Shown here piece after piece: positions 1 through 10,792 of a DNA stretch of 64,000 nt. The notes beneath the pieces were generated by a model. That model was not told the DNA's origin. It saw only the letters and a program-made list of their open reading frames with translations, and ran no database searches. The first letter of the stretch is position 1; the number at the start of each line of letters is the position of its first letter. Source of the DNA: Anomaloglossus baeobatrachus (lineage: Eukaryota > Chordata > Amphibia > Anura > Aromobatidae). The position numbers and the translations under genes are program-made. The DNA is taken from assembly GCF_048569485.1 (NCBI RefSeq), contig NC_134357.1, positions 66,836,751 through 66,900,750 of the forward strand, written 5' to 3'.

Positions 1-661
1 TTTTTTGTTTTTTTTTTTTTAATCAGGGTATAAGAAAACATCATCAGTCATTGGATTTGAATCACTTCATAAACCCACATTTTGCATACCTGTGTAACTC
101 TATTATGTATAGTTTATTGCTTTTTTTTCTGAAACAGAAAGAATTCTTCATTTTAAAGTTATTACATTTCTGATGTCTTTGTTTTGTAGGGATCATCATA
201 GAGCAGGTGATACCAAATAGATATAGTGCGACTAGTGGTCAAAAGTAATATTACAAATTGCAAGTATAATCAAGGCAATAAATTTGATGTATTTGTACAT
301 TCTGTTATGGAGTAGTATATTATTGCCCAAGTCATGTTTTGGCAGGATACCAACCATCATCGTTGTACGGATGTACGTTACTTGAAATAACTGGGTTCTC
401 AACAGGGTTTCAGATAGGACTACAATATAAAAAAATCTAGGCCCATAAGGGCAAATAGATGGGGTTCGTGTACTTCTCCAAGTCAGAGAAATTACATTTA
501 TAGTTTCTAATTTTTCTAATTTTTTCAACGAATAGTCATCAAGTATGAAAAATAGTTCTCCATTGAACTAGGTATATAAATTGTGAAACCTCTTGATCAG
601 CTTGAAAATTGGTCTGCAAAGGGGGAGAGGTGGCCTTCCGAAAAGATGACCTGTATAACTT
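1..661. other. AT-rich non-coding DNA, nothing recognised
   Basis: No gene, RNA or repeat family that I recognise. The only ORF is a short chance one with no family features. If PDE6C is continuous, this is intron 1. Confidence 0.5.
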
Positions 662-1284
662 ACAAGTGCATCTCAATAAATTAGAATATCAAAAAGTTAA
701 TTTATTTCAGTAATTCAATATTAAAAGGAAAACACATATATTATATAGAGTCATTACACACAGAGGGATCTATTTCAATTATTTATTAATTTAATAATGT
801 TAATTTTGATGATTATGGCTTACAGCCAATTAAAACCCAAAAGTCATTAGAAAATTAGAATATTATATAACACCAACTGAAAAAATAATTTTAAGCTCAG
901 AAATGTTGGCGCCTACTGAAAAGTCTGTACAGTAAATGCCTCAATACTTGGTCGAGGCTCCTTTTGCATGAATTACTACATCAATACAGCGTGGCATGGA
1001 GGTGATCAGCCTGTGGCACTGCTGAAGTGTTATGGAGGCCCAGGTTGCTTTGATAGCCGCCTTCAGCTCATCTGTATTGTTGGCTCTGGTGTCTTTCATA
1101 GATTCTCTATGGGGTTTAGGTTAGGGGAGTTTGCTGGATAATCAAGCACAGTGATACTGTGGTTATTAAACCAGGTATTAGTACTTTTGGCAGTGTGGAC
1201 AGGTGCCAAGTCCTGCTGGAAAATGAAATTTCCATCTCCAAAAAGCTTGTTGTCAGAGGAAAGCATGAAGTGCTCTAAAATTGT
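662..1284 (-). mobile_element. Tc1-like transposon, 3' half
   Basis: Read on the minus strand, this gives the second half of a Tc1/mariner transposase. It runs from around the second catalytic aspartate (FQQDLAPVHTAKS) through the third acidic residue (LNPIENLW). The left edge is a Tc1-type terminal repeat starting ACAAGTGCATCTCAATAAAT. The upstream half of the element is absent, cut off at a TCTA microsatellite. The reading frame has decayed and no protein is expected. Confidence 0.8.
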
Positions 1285-1285
1285 T

Positions 1286-1340
1286 TTCTATCTATCCATC
1301 CATCTTATCTATCTATCTATCTATCTATCTATTTATCCAT
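1286..1340. repeat. (TCTA)n microsatellite
   Basis: A run of TCTA/TCCA tetranucleotides lies directly at the broken edge of the Tc1 fragment. A short (GAT)n run follows near 1472-1492. Confidence 0.9.
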
Positions 1341-2010
1341 TTGATATGTTATTTTTCATTCTTACAGAAAATTAGTTTGGCTTTTCTCTCTGACTGTATC
1401 TAGTATAGCATTGTTGTCTGTATGTCTGTTATATTATCTGTGAAGGCTAGATTCTGTATATCAGCAAGGAGAATGATGATGATGATGATGTCACCATATA
1501 AATAATAGTAATAATACTACATTAGTTTCTTTTATATGAAATAGACGTTCGCAGCATTTGTCTGGCAATGCAGTACACAAGCGATGCTGCAGTGGATTGA
1601 AGTCCTTGTCGTTTTCCGACCCTCCAGCACATGGCAAGCTGGGGATAATCCTGCTAAGTGCATAAGGCTGATTATAGGGGTAAAGATCAAGTAGAATCTG
1701 TGTAGCGTATAATGTCAGGGTAATGCTGCCATCAGTGCACACAGGGCTGGATACCATTTGCTGTGTCTGCTCCATCTAATGTTATACAGTGGGAATATGA
1801 ATTTGTTGTAGTAATAAGCACTTACATCTCCTTTATTGTATATTGCAAGTTGAGAAAAATGTAAAAGCCTTAAAACTTAATTTCTAATATGGAATGTTTT
1901 CTTCTTTGAAGTCATTAATACAAAAAATAAAGCTACAGTGCAAAAACCCTATCTCTTCCTTTCCTGAGCATTGCATGGACTCAATATGTCATACACACCG
2001 TAGGGGTCCA
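1341..2010. other. Non-coding DNA, nothing recognised
   Basis: I see no coding potential and no named repeat here, apart from the short GAT run near 1480. Confidence 0.45.
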
Positions 2011-2335
2011 TAGAGTAGAGATAGCACAAGGCTTATTCCTTCCAAAGACAAATACTAGGGACCAGGGAGCACTCACTGCGAGTGGAAGAAAGTTGATTCC
2101 GGCAGCTAAATAGGAAAGGGTTCTTTACAGTTAGAGCAGTCAGACTGTGGAATGCCCTACCACAAGAGGTAGTAATGGCAGACACTATAACAGCTTTTAT
2201 AAAAGGGCTGGATGATTTCCTCAGTACACACAACATTGTCGGTTATAAATGATTTAGGGACAAAATGTATAATTGGTGGAGAAAGGTTGAACTAGATGGA
2301 CCTAGGTCTTTTTTAAACCTATGTAACTACGGCAA
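2011..2335 (+). mobile_element. CR1/L2-type LINE, 3' end only
   Basis: This is the same sequence as the 3' end of the LINE at 25176-26990, in the opposite orientation. It holds the last codons of the reverse-transcriptase ORF and the 3' untranslated tail, ending in the block TGAACTAGATGGACCTAGGT. It is a typical severely 5'-truncated LINE copy, and two copies in one window show the family is abundant here. Confidence 0.8.
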
Positions 2336-2817
2336 ATCAATTCTCAGGGCCCTGGTCCACTGGTAACCAATGGCCTCCTACCTGTTCTCATCCAGCAACT
2401 CTGCTGGTTAGTAGGTCCAGCGTGACCTCAAATGTGCCCACAAATCAGAAGAGATGCTGAGGATTCCAGTGGGAAGGAGACGGTTGACCAGGCTCTGGTC
2501 TGACTTCTACAGAATACTGATATTGCCACTGGATCAGGATCTTGCAAATATATTCCCTCATCTCTATCTCAGATAAAACATAGAAAATATTGCAGTCATG
2601 GCCAGGACAAGTGATAGTCAGCATAGGTGACTGCGTAGGAGGCCTTAGCCAGAGACCAGAAGCCTCCATAGACAATGTTCTTATCTTGATGTGCGTACGT
2701 CTCTATATACAGGGTGGGTCACAAAAAATTGTACCCTGTTTTCCTTAGTGGTTTGTGAAGAAAAATGTTTAACACAAATATTATATACGTACCACGCTTC
2801 TGTTTTATCCTCCTTTT
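2336..2817. other. Non-coding DNA, nothing recognised
   Basis: No gene or clear repeat was recognised between the LINE tail and the palindromic element that follows. Confidence 0.4.
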
Positions 2818-3494
2818 TTAAAGGGTTATTCCCATCTCCAAGATCCTATCCCATTATTTAGTAGATGTAATAATATTAGCAAATACCTCCAATAGAAATG
2901 TCCTAAAGTTCCCGGATTTAGCAAGATCTCTTACCTCAAGTGCAGGGCATTGCAGATGTGATTTTTTTTCCTGGAGAAGGAGAAAGATTCTCTGAAATGC
3001 GTAGAAATAAAGTCACTGAAAAGAATCCTCTGGATTGTTCCTTACTATGGCAGCCTGGCCTTTGACCCTTTCTTACGTGATTTATCTGTTACCTTATGTG
3101 CAGGGCATTACAGCTTAGGTATTCATGGTTACGACGACAAGCAACTAACTGTCACTATATGAGTGGACATAACCATGGACACCTAAGCTGCAATACCCTG
3201 CACATGAGGTCAGAGATAAATCGCATAAGAAAGGGTCAAATGTCACGCTGCCAAAGTATGGAACAATCCAGGGCATTCTTTTCAGTGACTTTATTTCTAC
3301 GCATTTTGGAGAAGCTTTCTCCTTCAGGAAACAAATCACATCTGCAATTCCCTGCACTTGAGGTAAGAGACCTGGCTAAATCAGAAGAACTATACTACAT
3401 TTCTAATTGGAGGTATTTGCTAATATTATTATTATTATTCTTACACCTACTACATATTGGGAAAGGATTTTGGAGATGGGAATACCCCTTTAAG
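2818..3494. mobile_element. Palindromic (foldback) element with hammerhead-like motif
   Basis: Two inverted arms of about 325 bp, roughly 2818-3140 and 3166-3494, surround a loop of about 25 bp. The outer ends read TTAAAGGG and CCCTTTAA. The arms differ at scattered positions, so this is an older copy. The left arm carries at 2970-3004 the motif CCTGGAGAAGG, a hairpin, then GAAATGCGTAG, followed by AAATAAAG. The right arm carries its inverted partner near 3298-3328. No protein is encoded. The motif is shared with five other elements in this window. Confidence 0.75.
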
Positions 3495-3745
3495 TCTTGA
3501 ATATCCGACACTCCATGGCTTCAGGTTAAGAGAGTTCAGTACACGTCGACATGTTCTGCTGACGTGCGTCCGCTGGGATGAGTTTCTCATTGATTTCCTT
3601 GGGCTTCTCATAATCCTCCTGGACGTCAGCAGTGACATGTGTTTAAACACATGGCTATCTATATTTTGGGCATCGCCCACAGATCCCATGTTATGTCACT
3701 TCCGCATCCAACCACTTGTACTGCATCTTACAGAAATGGGAAGGT

Positions 3746-5323
3746 ATCCAAACAAAGAGCCTCATGGTTATACCTTTAAGGTCTCGTGTGGGTCACACTA
3801 GGAAGGGTATACATTGACCCTCCAGTGTGGCCACGAGACAGCACACTCCAAACAACATATAAAAAACAAAAGCACAAGGAGTTTTGGTGCAAATATAGAA
3901 AATGTATTTCAATCTCAATAAATAACAGGAAGAGAATAAAGGACGTATCAAGCACAAGGTTAGGGAATTAAATACCTAGGTCCCAAGAACCACAAATATC
4001 AGAGTTTGTATGAAGTTAATATAGTGGGACTCAAATTTTAGCAAGGCCTCACAAAATCACAAGGCACATTGTGAGCTAGGCAAGACACAAGAGATGTTCC
4101 ATATCTGACATAGACTTATATAGTGCAAGCTATATATAATGTAGTATAGAACACAAAGGGTCAGTAATGATCACAGAAGCCTATATCAAAGAAATGTAAG
4201 TTTGAATACAGTGCTTGCCTGCTCACAGCAGTGGTGCAAAGGAGACAGATCAGAGAGAAAACTCTATCTGGGTCCCGTGAACCCCAGCCATGCAAAAGTA
4301 CAGGATTGTAAGGATTTGCCAAGAAAAGGCCCACATAAAATAACAGATGTAGTTCATTATAGATATGGCAAGGCGTTTGCAAGTAAACCATTCAAGGGGG
4401 AGCCCTTGAGACAAATAAAGATAAATAGTATACAATATGTATTACGGAGTCTCTGTAGCAGCCCTTAAAAGGGGTGGGTTATAAGAAAAGGTAAAGCACT
4501 TACCAAATCGATAGAGTGGTGCAAGGGACCCTAGTCAGAGGGGACCTCCGACGGCCGTTTCGCGATATACTACCGCTTCTTAGGGTGCCTCACTCTTCCC
4601 GGAAAAAGCGGTAGTAACCGCGAAATGGCCGTCGGAGGTCCCCTCTGGCTAGGGTCCCTTGCACCACTCTATCGATCTGGTAAGTGCTTTACCTTTACTT
4701 ATAACCCACTCTTTTTAAGGGCTGCTACAGAGACTCCGTAATACATATTGTATACTATTTATCTTTATTTGTCTCAAGGGCTCCCCCTTGAATGGTTTAC
4801 TTGTAAACGCCTTGCCATATCTATAATGAACTACATCTGTTATGTTATGTGGGCCTTTTCTTGGCAAATCCTTACAATCCTGTACTTTTGCATGGCTGGG
4901 GTTCACGAGACCCAGATAGAGTTTTCTCTCTGATCTGTCTCCTTTGCACCACTGCTGTGAGCAGGCAAGCACTGTATTCAAACTTACATTTCTTTGATAT
5001 AGGCTTCTGTGATCATTACTGACCCTTTGTGTTCTATACTACATTATATATAGCTTGCACTATATAAGTCTATGTCAGATATGGAACATCTCTTGTGTCT
5101 TGCCTAGCTCACAATGTGCCTTGTGATTTTGTGAGGCCTTGCTAAAATTTGAGTCCCACTATATTAACTTCATACAAACTCTGATATTTGTGGTTCTTGG
5201 GACCTAGGTATTTAATTCCCTAACCTTGTGCTTGATACGTCCTTTATTCTCTTCCTGTTATTTATTGAGATTGAAATACATTTTCTATATTTGCACCAAA
5301 ACTCCTTGTGCTTTTGTTTTTTT
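3746..5323. mobile_element. Large foldback element with 14-bp target duplication
   Basis: Two nearly identical inverted arms of about 720 bp meet near 4590. The right arm ends flush at 5323. On the left a unique tail of about 113 bp (3746-3858) precedes the arm. Both edges are followed by the same 14 bases, AGAAATGGGAAGGT (3732-3745 and 5324-5337), which is a convincing target-site duplication. Near the centre both arms carry the motif of an AGAAG-like block, a GCGGT/ACCGC-type stem, then GAAA and GGCCGTCGG (4548-4584 minus, 4598-4635 plus). ORFs in the arms mirror each other and are not genes. A Penelope-like origin is possible but unproven. Confidence 0.8.
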
Positions 5324-5634
5324 AGAAATGGGAAGGTGCAGAAGTTGACCAGCAGGACAGTCCAGCATGTACATAGTCCTCTGTTATCACACTATGGCAT
5401 GTCAGACACATGAATACAACACTAATACCAGCCTCAAAGATACCCCATGGTTAGCAGGAAAAGTTACGATGGGCCTCGATAGTTTCTTACATGGGCCTCA
5501 TAAAATTAAATTGGAGCTATTATTGGTTGCTATGGGCGACACTAATAGTTTTACTGTAAGATAGCTTTGATACATGAGGTCCAATAAGTGTCATCTTGTA
5601 CAAACCACAGGGGTTGGTTTTCATGGCCGACAGA

Positions 5635-5970
5635 TCCCCCCCCCTCGGGCTCTGTGACCTCTGGGATCCGGTGATATCACGTCAACTTCCAGTTGATCCG
5701 ACACCACAGAGCCCGGCCCCAGTCTCCCTGAGTGACTGGGCTGTGGATGGCGTTTCAGCGCTCATCACAGAGCTGCATGTTGTGTGTACTCTCATTCACT
5801 GCAGAGCGCCACAAGCAGGGAGCAATGCTGGGCTGTGATGTGCAGTGAAACGCCGCCCACAGCCCAGTCACTCAGGAAGACTGGGGCCAGGCTCAGTGGT
5901 GTCAGGTATACTGGAAGTTGACGTGACATCACCGGATCCCAGAGGTCTCAGAGCCCGGGGGGGGCTCACT
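5635..5970. mobile_element. Palindromic MITE
   Basis: An inverted repeat: the block from 5645 (GGATCCGGTGATATCACG) pairs with the block near 5925-5945 (CGTGACATCACCGGATCC). It is related to the MITE at 56226-56795, which shares the inner sequences around ACTGGGCTGTGG and GAAGTTGAC. It has no coding capacity. The flanks 5338-5634 and 5971-6320 show nothing I can name, apart from a short GTTGCTATGGGC-type repeat near 5525. Confidence 0.65.
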
Positions 5971-6569
5971 TCATGGGGATGAGGGAACCACACAATAGCA
6001 CAGCTCAGAGGCAGAATTGGCTGAACAAGGTATTTAGAAAAATTCTTCCCTATTAGTTTTACAGAGAGGTGGCCACTACTGCAGAGTAGTGAACCACCTA
6101 TTTAAGCCCAAAGCAATAATCACACACCTAGGCAGGCATGACAGTATTGATTGACCTATACCTACTTTTTTACCTTTTAGATAATATAAAAACACAAATT
6201 TAATAGTTCACATTAACCAGATCAATAGTTCAGCCAGTGCCCAAAAATCCATTTCAAGGTAATTGAAATAGACTTTAGCCAATTGTCAACAACAAGGCCA
6301 TGACAATCGACAATCGTAAATACAATGATGCTTCAACGTTTGTGAGTGGCATAGATTTGACATAAAACTATATCAGGTTTTCACATAAGTCCTAAAAGAG
6401 GATGAAGAGATCCAAATGAGGCAAAATATTACACTTCATCATGGTTTAAATTAGGAAAATGATGCACTATCACGTGTCTGTGAGTGGCAAAAGTATGTGA
6501 ACCTCTGCTTTCAGAATCTGGTGTGGCCTCCTTATGCCATAGTAAGTGGATCTAAACATTTCCAGTATA

Positions 6570-7124
6570 GGCTGCTTTCCATGCAACGACATCGCTAGCA
6601 ATGTTGCTGGTGAAAGCACCCGCCCCCGTCGGTTGTGCGTCACGGACAAATCGCTGCCCGTGGTGCACAACATCGCTAGGACCCGTCACACTATACTTAC
6701 CTGCCTAGCAATGTCGCTGTGGCCGGCTAACCGCCTCCTTTCTAAGGGGGCGGTTTGTGCGGCGTCACAGCGACGTCACACGGCAGCCATCCAATAGAAG
6801 CGGAGGGGCGGAGAGCAGCCAAAAGAAAGTGATGCCCATCTCGTTGCTGGAGGATGCATTTACGGTGTTGTTCCTCGTTCCTGTGTAACACATAGCGATG
6901 TGTGCTGCCTCAGGAATGACGAACAACCTGCGTCCTGCACCAGTAACGATATTTGGGATTAGAACGACGTGTCAACGATCAACGATTAGGTGAGTAATTT
7001 TGATCGTTAGCAGTCGTTCGTGCGTTTCACACGCAACGGCGACGCTAACGAGGCCAGATGTGCGTCACAAATTCCGTGACCCCAACAACATCTCATTAGC
7101 GATGTCGTTGCGTGTAAAGCCCCC
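6570..7124. mobile_element. TTTACACGC-family MITE, copy A
   Basis: A palindromic element of about 555 bp starting GGCTGCTTT and ending GTAAAGCCCCC, inserted in the Tc1. It shares an interior with six other copies: GTCACAGCGACGTCAC, CCAATAGAAGCGGAGGGGCG and AACGATCAACGATTA-type blocks. The left end has a few changes. There is no ORF of interest. Terminal repeats and TAA flanks in sister copies suggest a PIF/Harbinger-type MITE. Confidence 0.8.
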
Positions 7125-7344
7125 TTAATTGTTGATTAGTGCTGCACATCATCTTGGATGAATCTTAGCCCCTACAAAACAGCTTCAACTTGGTTAATTT
7201 GTCAGTTTTCTCCCCTGAACACCTTCTTCCACAACACTTCCATAGGATTAAAGTCACAATTTTGACTTGGCAATTCCAAAACTGTAAGTTTATTCTTCTT
7301 TATAGGTGTTGTCAATCTGTATGTTACCCTTTTTAAAATAATAA

Positions 7345-7690
7345 CACTTAGGGTATGTGCCCACAATCAGGACCCGCTGGGTCCTGGACGCAGGGGGTCT
7401 TGATCTGCAGGGTCGCAAGTCTCCTCCCCAGGAGACCGCAGCTGCCAGTGCCCATGATTAGGGTTCGGGGCGCTGCGGTCTCTCGCTTGTGTTCTCCCTA
7501 CGGAGAATGCTTGCAACTCCATAGCAAACAATTGACATGCTTGCGGCTCGGAAAACCGCACCGCAGGTCTGTTTTTGCTGCGGGCCGTACACACACTGGG
7601 CACGGGATTTCTAGAAATCCCATCTACTGTGCTTGTACTGTATTATGCAGCATTTTGGACTCTGCAAAACATTTAAAACATTAACATTTG
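7345..7690. repeat. GC-rich dispersed repeat
   Basis: A GC-rich block inside the broken Tc1 (GGTATGTGCCCACAATCAGG at the left, then GACCCGCTGGGTCC). A related block lies at 28627-28800 in the third hAT: both contain CAAGTCTCCTC and AGACCGCAGCTGCC. It probably derives from a non-autonomous DNA transposon, but I cannot name the family. ORFs across it are GC-driven. Confidence 0.6.
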
Positions 7691-7931
7691 CTAGTATAGT
7701 TCAGAATTCATTGTTCCATCAACGACAGCAAGACGCTGTGTCGGATGCAACAAAACAGGCCTAAACCACTGTGCTTCACAGATGATATGAGGAATTTATT
7801 TTGTAGTGCAATATTTTTCTTTATCTAAACCAACTTTTTTCATTACGACGAAAAACCTCTATTTTGGCCTTACCCATCCACATGACATTGTTCTAACAGC
7901 CGTCTTTTTTTATCCAAGTGATCTTTAGCAT

Positions 7932-9031
7932 CAGTGGTGTAACTAGAGTGTGATGGGCCCCGCTGCGAAACTTGCACCTGCATGTTGGTCAGATGAATAG
8001 GCCCTTTAGTATTCTAAATCCTATAAAGACATACAAATTACCCCTCCTCCCCCTTCATTATGTAGTAATGTCCCCATCCTGGTATATATGTGCAAATCCT
8101 GGTATACATGGTTCCCATCCTGGTATATGTGTTCCTCATCTTGTTATATATGATCCACATCCTGATATATATGTCCTCATCCTGGGCCCATCCTGGTAAA
8201 AAGTTTGCACATCCTGGCCTATCCTGGTATACATGGGGCCCAGCTTGGTATATATGTCTTCCATACTGGTATATATGTGCCCCATCCTGGTATATATGGT
8301 CCTCATCTTGGACTCATCCTGTTGTATATGATCCCCATTTCTGTTATATATGTCCTCATCCTGGTATATATGTCCCTCATCCTGGAATATATGTTTCCTA
8401 TCTTGAAATATATGTCCTCAGTCTGGTCTTATCCTTGTATGTATATCCTCATCATGAGCCCCATCCTGGTATATATGGTTCCCATCTTGGCACATATGGT
8501 CCCCTACGTGGTACATATGTCCCCATCCTGGTATGCATGGTCCCCATCCCTGGATACATAGCATATGTGGTCCTCCTCCTGATATATATGGTCTTCACCC
8601 TAGTATATATGGCCCCCATCCTGGTATACATGGTCCCCATCACGGTATATATGGTCCTCCTCTGGTATATATGGTCCTCATCCTGGTATATATTGTCCTC
8701 ATCCTGGTATATATGGTCCTCATCCTGGTATATATGTCCCATTTTGTCTCTAACGCATAATTAAAAAACCCATTCTACTCATCTTCCCTCTGCTTCCACG
8801 TCTCCCAATGTACTCTGTAGTCAGCGCGCAGTGGTCTGCAGCTGACATCGGATGTGCGCCATGGCGCATGACGTCACTGTCATTTGTTGCTTCCAGTTAC
8901 TGTATGGATGTCAGCTGCCAGCCACTGTTTGAATGGTAGTGTGTATGACCTGGTGGGCCTCTGTGCCGCAATGCACTGGGGACAGCGTGCCCCCGGTCAC
9001 GACTTCTGCAACTACGATTGTCATGTCCCTG
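7932..9031. mobile_element. Non-autonomous hAT with minisatellite (hAT copy 1)
   Basis: This starts CAGTGGTGTAACTAG and ends GTCATGTCCCTG, within the Tc1. It is flanked by TTTAGCAT (7924-7931) and GTTAGCAT (9032-9039), an 8-bp target duplication with one mismatch, as hAT elements make. The interior from about 8070 to 8745 is an array of a 20-21 bp unit reading ATCCTGGTATATATGGTCCC with variants. No transposase is present. Overlapping ORFs of 75-224 codons come from the array and have low-complexity composition, so they are not genes. Confidence 0.75.
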
Positions 9032-9342
9032 GTTAGCATACTACAGGTGGACAGCAAAGTTTTATTTAGAAAGCACTGTCTTCCTCCTTGCAGTCCTGTA
9101 ATGCACTCCATTTATTGTTCAGTGTCCTTCTGAGCATGGACTTACAAACATTCACATTGGCTAATGTGAGAGAGGTCTTTAGTTGCTTACAAGTTACCTT
9201 GGGTTCATTTGTCACATTGTGGACTACTATAGACTTTGTTCTTGGAGTGATCTTAGTTGGTCAATCACTCCTGTTCAGGATAATAATGGTCTCCATTTGT
9301 ACATAACCTGTTTATCTGTGAATTGGTGGTATCCAATCTGTT

Positions 9343-9596
9343 TAACCCTCAACTAGTGAGGTGGGATTTTTGTCACGCAACTGGTGATGTGAGGTTTCCT
9401 ATAACTCAGTGTTTAGAAATCTCTAATTTTTACAGAAAATGGTGATTGATTACACATGAGTATACCAATTTTTTGACACCAACAAGTATCGGAAAATGTA
9501 ATACATTGATGATTCATACCAGCATTTTCCAATGAATGCCAGCTAAACGAAACTTCCCTGGGGTGTTGCAAACCCCACCTCACCAGTTGAGGGTTA
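9343..9596. mobile_element. Short TIR element (MITE)
   Basis: The terminal inverted repeats are TAACCCTCAACTAGTGAGGT and ACCTCACCAGTTGAGGGTTA. The Tc1 sequence is continuous on the two sides once this block is removed, which defines it as an insertion. Confidence 0.7.
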
Positions 9597-9799
9597 AAAA
9601 TGGTTGTGTAGCCTTTTCCAGCCTGAATTTTAACTACTCTTCTGAGGTCCTCAGAAATCTCCTTTTCTTGTGCCATGATACAATTCCACAAATATGTGTT
9701 GTGAAGATTAGACTTTGATAAATTCCTGTTCATTAAATAAAATAGGTTGTCCACTCACGTCTGATTGTGATCCTATTGAATGAAAAAACCAGGACTTAA

Positions 9800-10426
9800 A
9801 GCGCACCAATCACCAGGATTTTTGTATATAAGCTAAAGCCAGTGCTATACTGGCACTATCAGGCTGATTCTACACATACCTGTAGTGGGCAGCTCGGATG
9901 TTTAGGTTTTGAAATCCATGAAGGTAAAGTTTATAAAATTAGCAGCTTCTTGAGAAATAGCAGGTGAGGAGCAGATATCATCGGGGAGGGGGGGGGTATT
10001 CATAGTTATCCTCTCCCTCTGTTAGAATTAGCATAAGTGTTACACAATCAACCCAACAGGACCTGTGGTGATATCATACCCATGTGACCAGAAGCTGATA
10101 TCAACAAAGCTGATATCAGTAAGCAACATTTTTATTTTGGCTGAGGCCCCACCCCTTCTGGTCACAGGATATGACCTCACCACAGGTCCTGCAAGGTCGA
10201 TTGTATAATATTTATGCTTATTCTAACAGGGGGAGGAGATAACTACGAATACCCTCCAGATATTATCTGGTCCTCAGCTGCTGTCACTCAAGAAGCTGCC
10301 GATTTTATAAACTTTACTTTCTTGGATTTCAAAACCTGAACATCCGTGCTGACCACTAATTGTATGTATAGAATCAGCCTGATAGGCTTTATGTTATATA
10401 GGAAAATCCTGGTGATTGGTTCCCTT
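9800..10426. mobile_element. Palindromic MITE flanked by TAA
   Basis: About 627 bp with long inverted repeats: GCACCAATCACCAGGATTTT on the left, AAAATCCTGGTGATTGGTTC on the right. TAA is found on both sides (9797-9799, 10427-10429). The Tc1 sequence resumes directly after it. This is the architecture of a PIF/Harbinger-like MITE, and it is non-coding. Confidence 0.75.
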
Positions 10427-10792
10427 TAATTTCAACTTTCAATTATCTACTGATCCTGAAAATTCACATAATTTTACCATTCATAGACATGAGATATCAG
10501 ATCATTCTCCTGGTGCAAGCAAAAATCTTTCACCAACAACAGCACTGGATACGCCTGCAATGTGTCCAATAAATCATTATCACCATGTCGGACAAATCTG
10601 CTATGTTTATGATGACTAAAAAAAAGAAGGGAAAAACTGTAAAATGGATCCACGAGAGAGGATAATAATCTAATGCGGATCCACTCATTCTGAATGCCCT
10701 GCCATCTCAGACTTCCAATTAAAGTTCAAAGATATACAAAAATACAACAAAATACCATTATAAGGATCCTGACTTCCTGAAAGCTGACACCA

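Larger units (their letters stand above)
6321..10515 (-). mobile_element. Old Tc1/mariner element broken by five insertions
   Basis: Separate blocks match, in order, one Tc1-like element common in fish and frogs. They are 6321-6569 (including GTGGCAAAAGTATGTGAACC), 7125-7345, 7690-7931, 9032-9342, 9597-9799 and 10427 to about 10515. Between the blocks sit two MITEs with TAA or TA-type borders, a GC-rich repeat, a hAT with 8-bp duplication and a further small MITE. The transposase frame on the minus strand is decayed. The assignment rests on remembered consensus sequence, and the right end is approximate. Confidence 0.7.
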
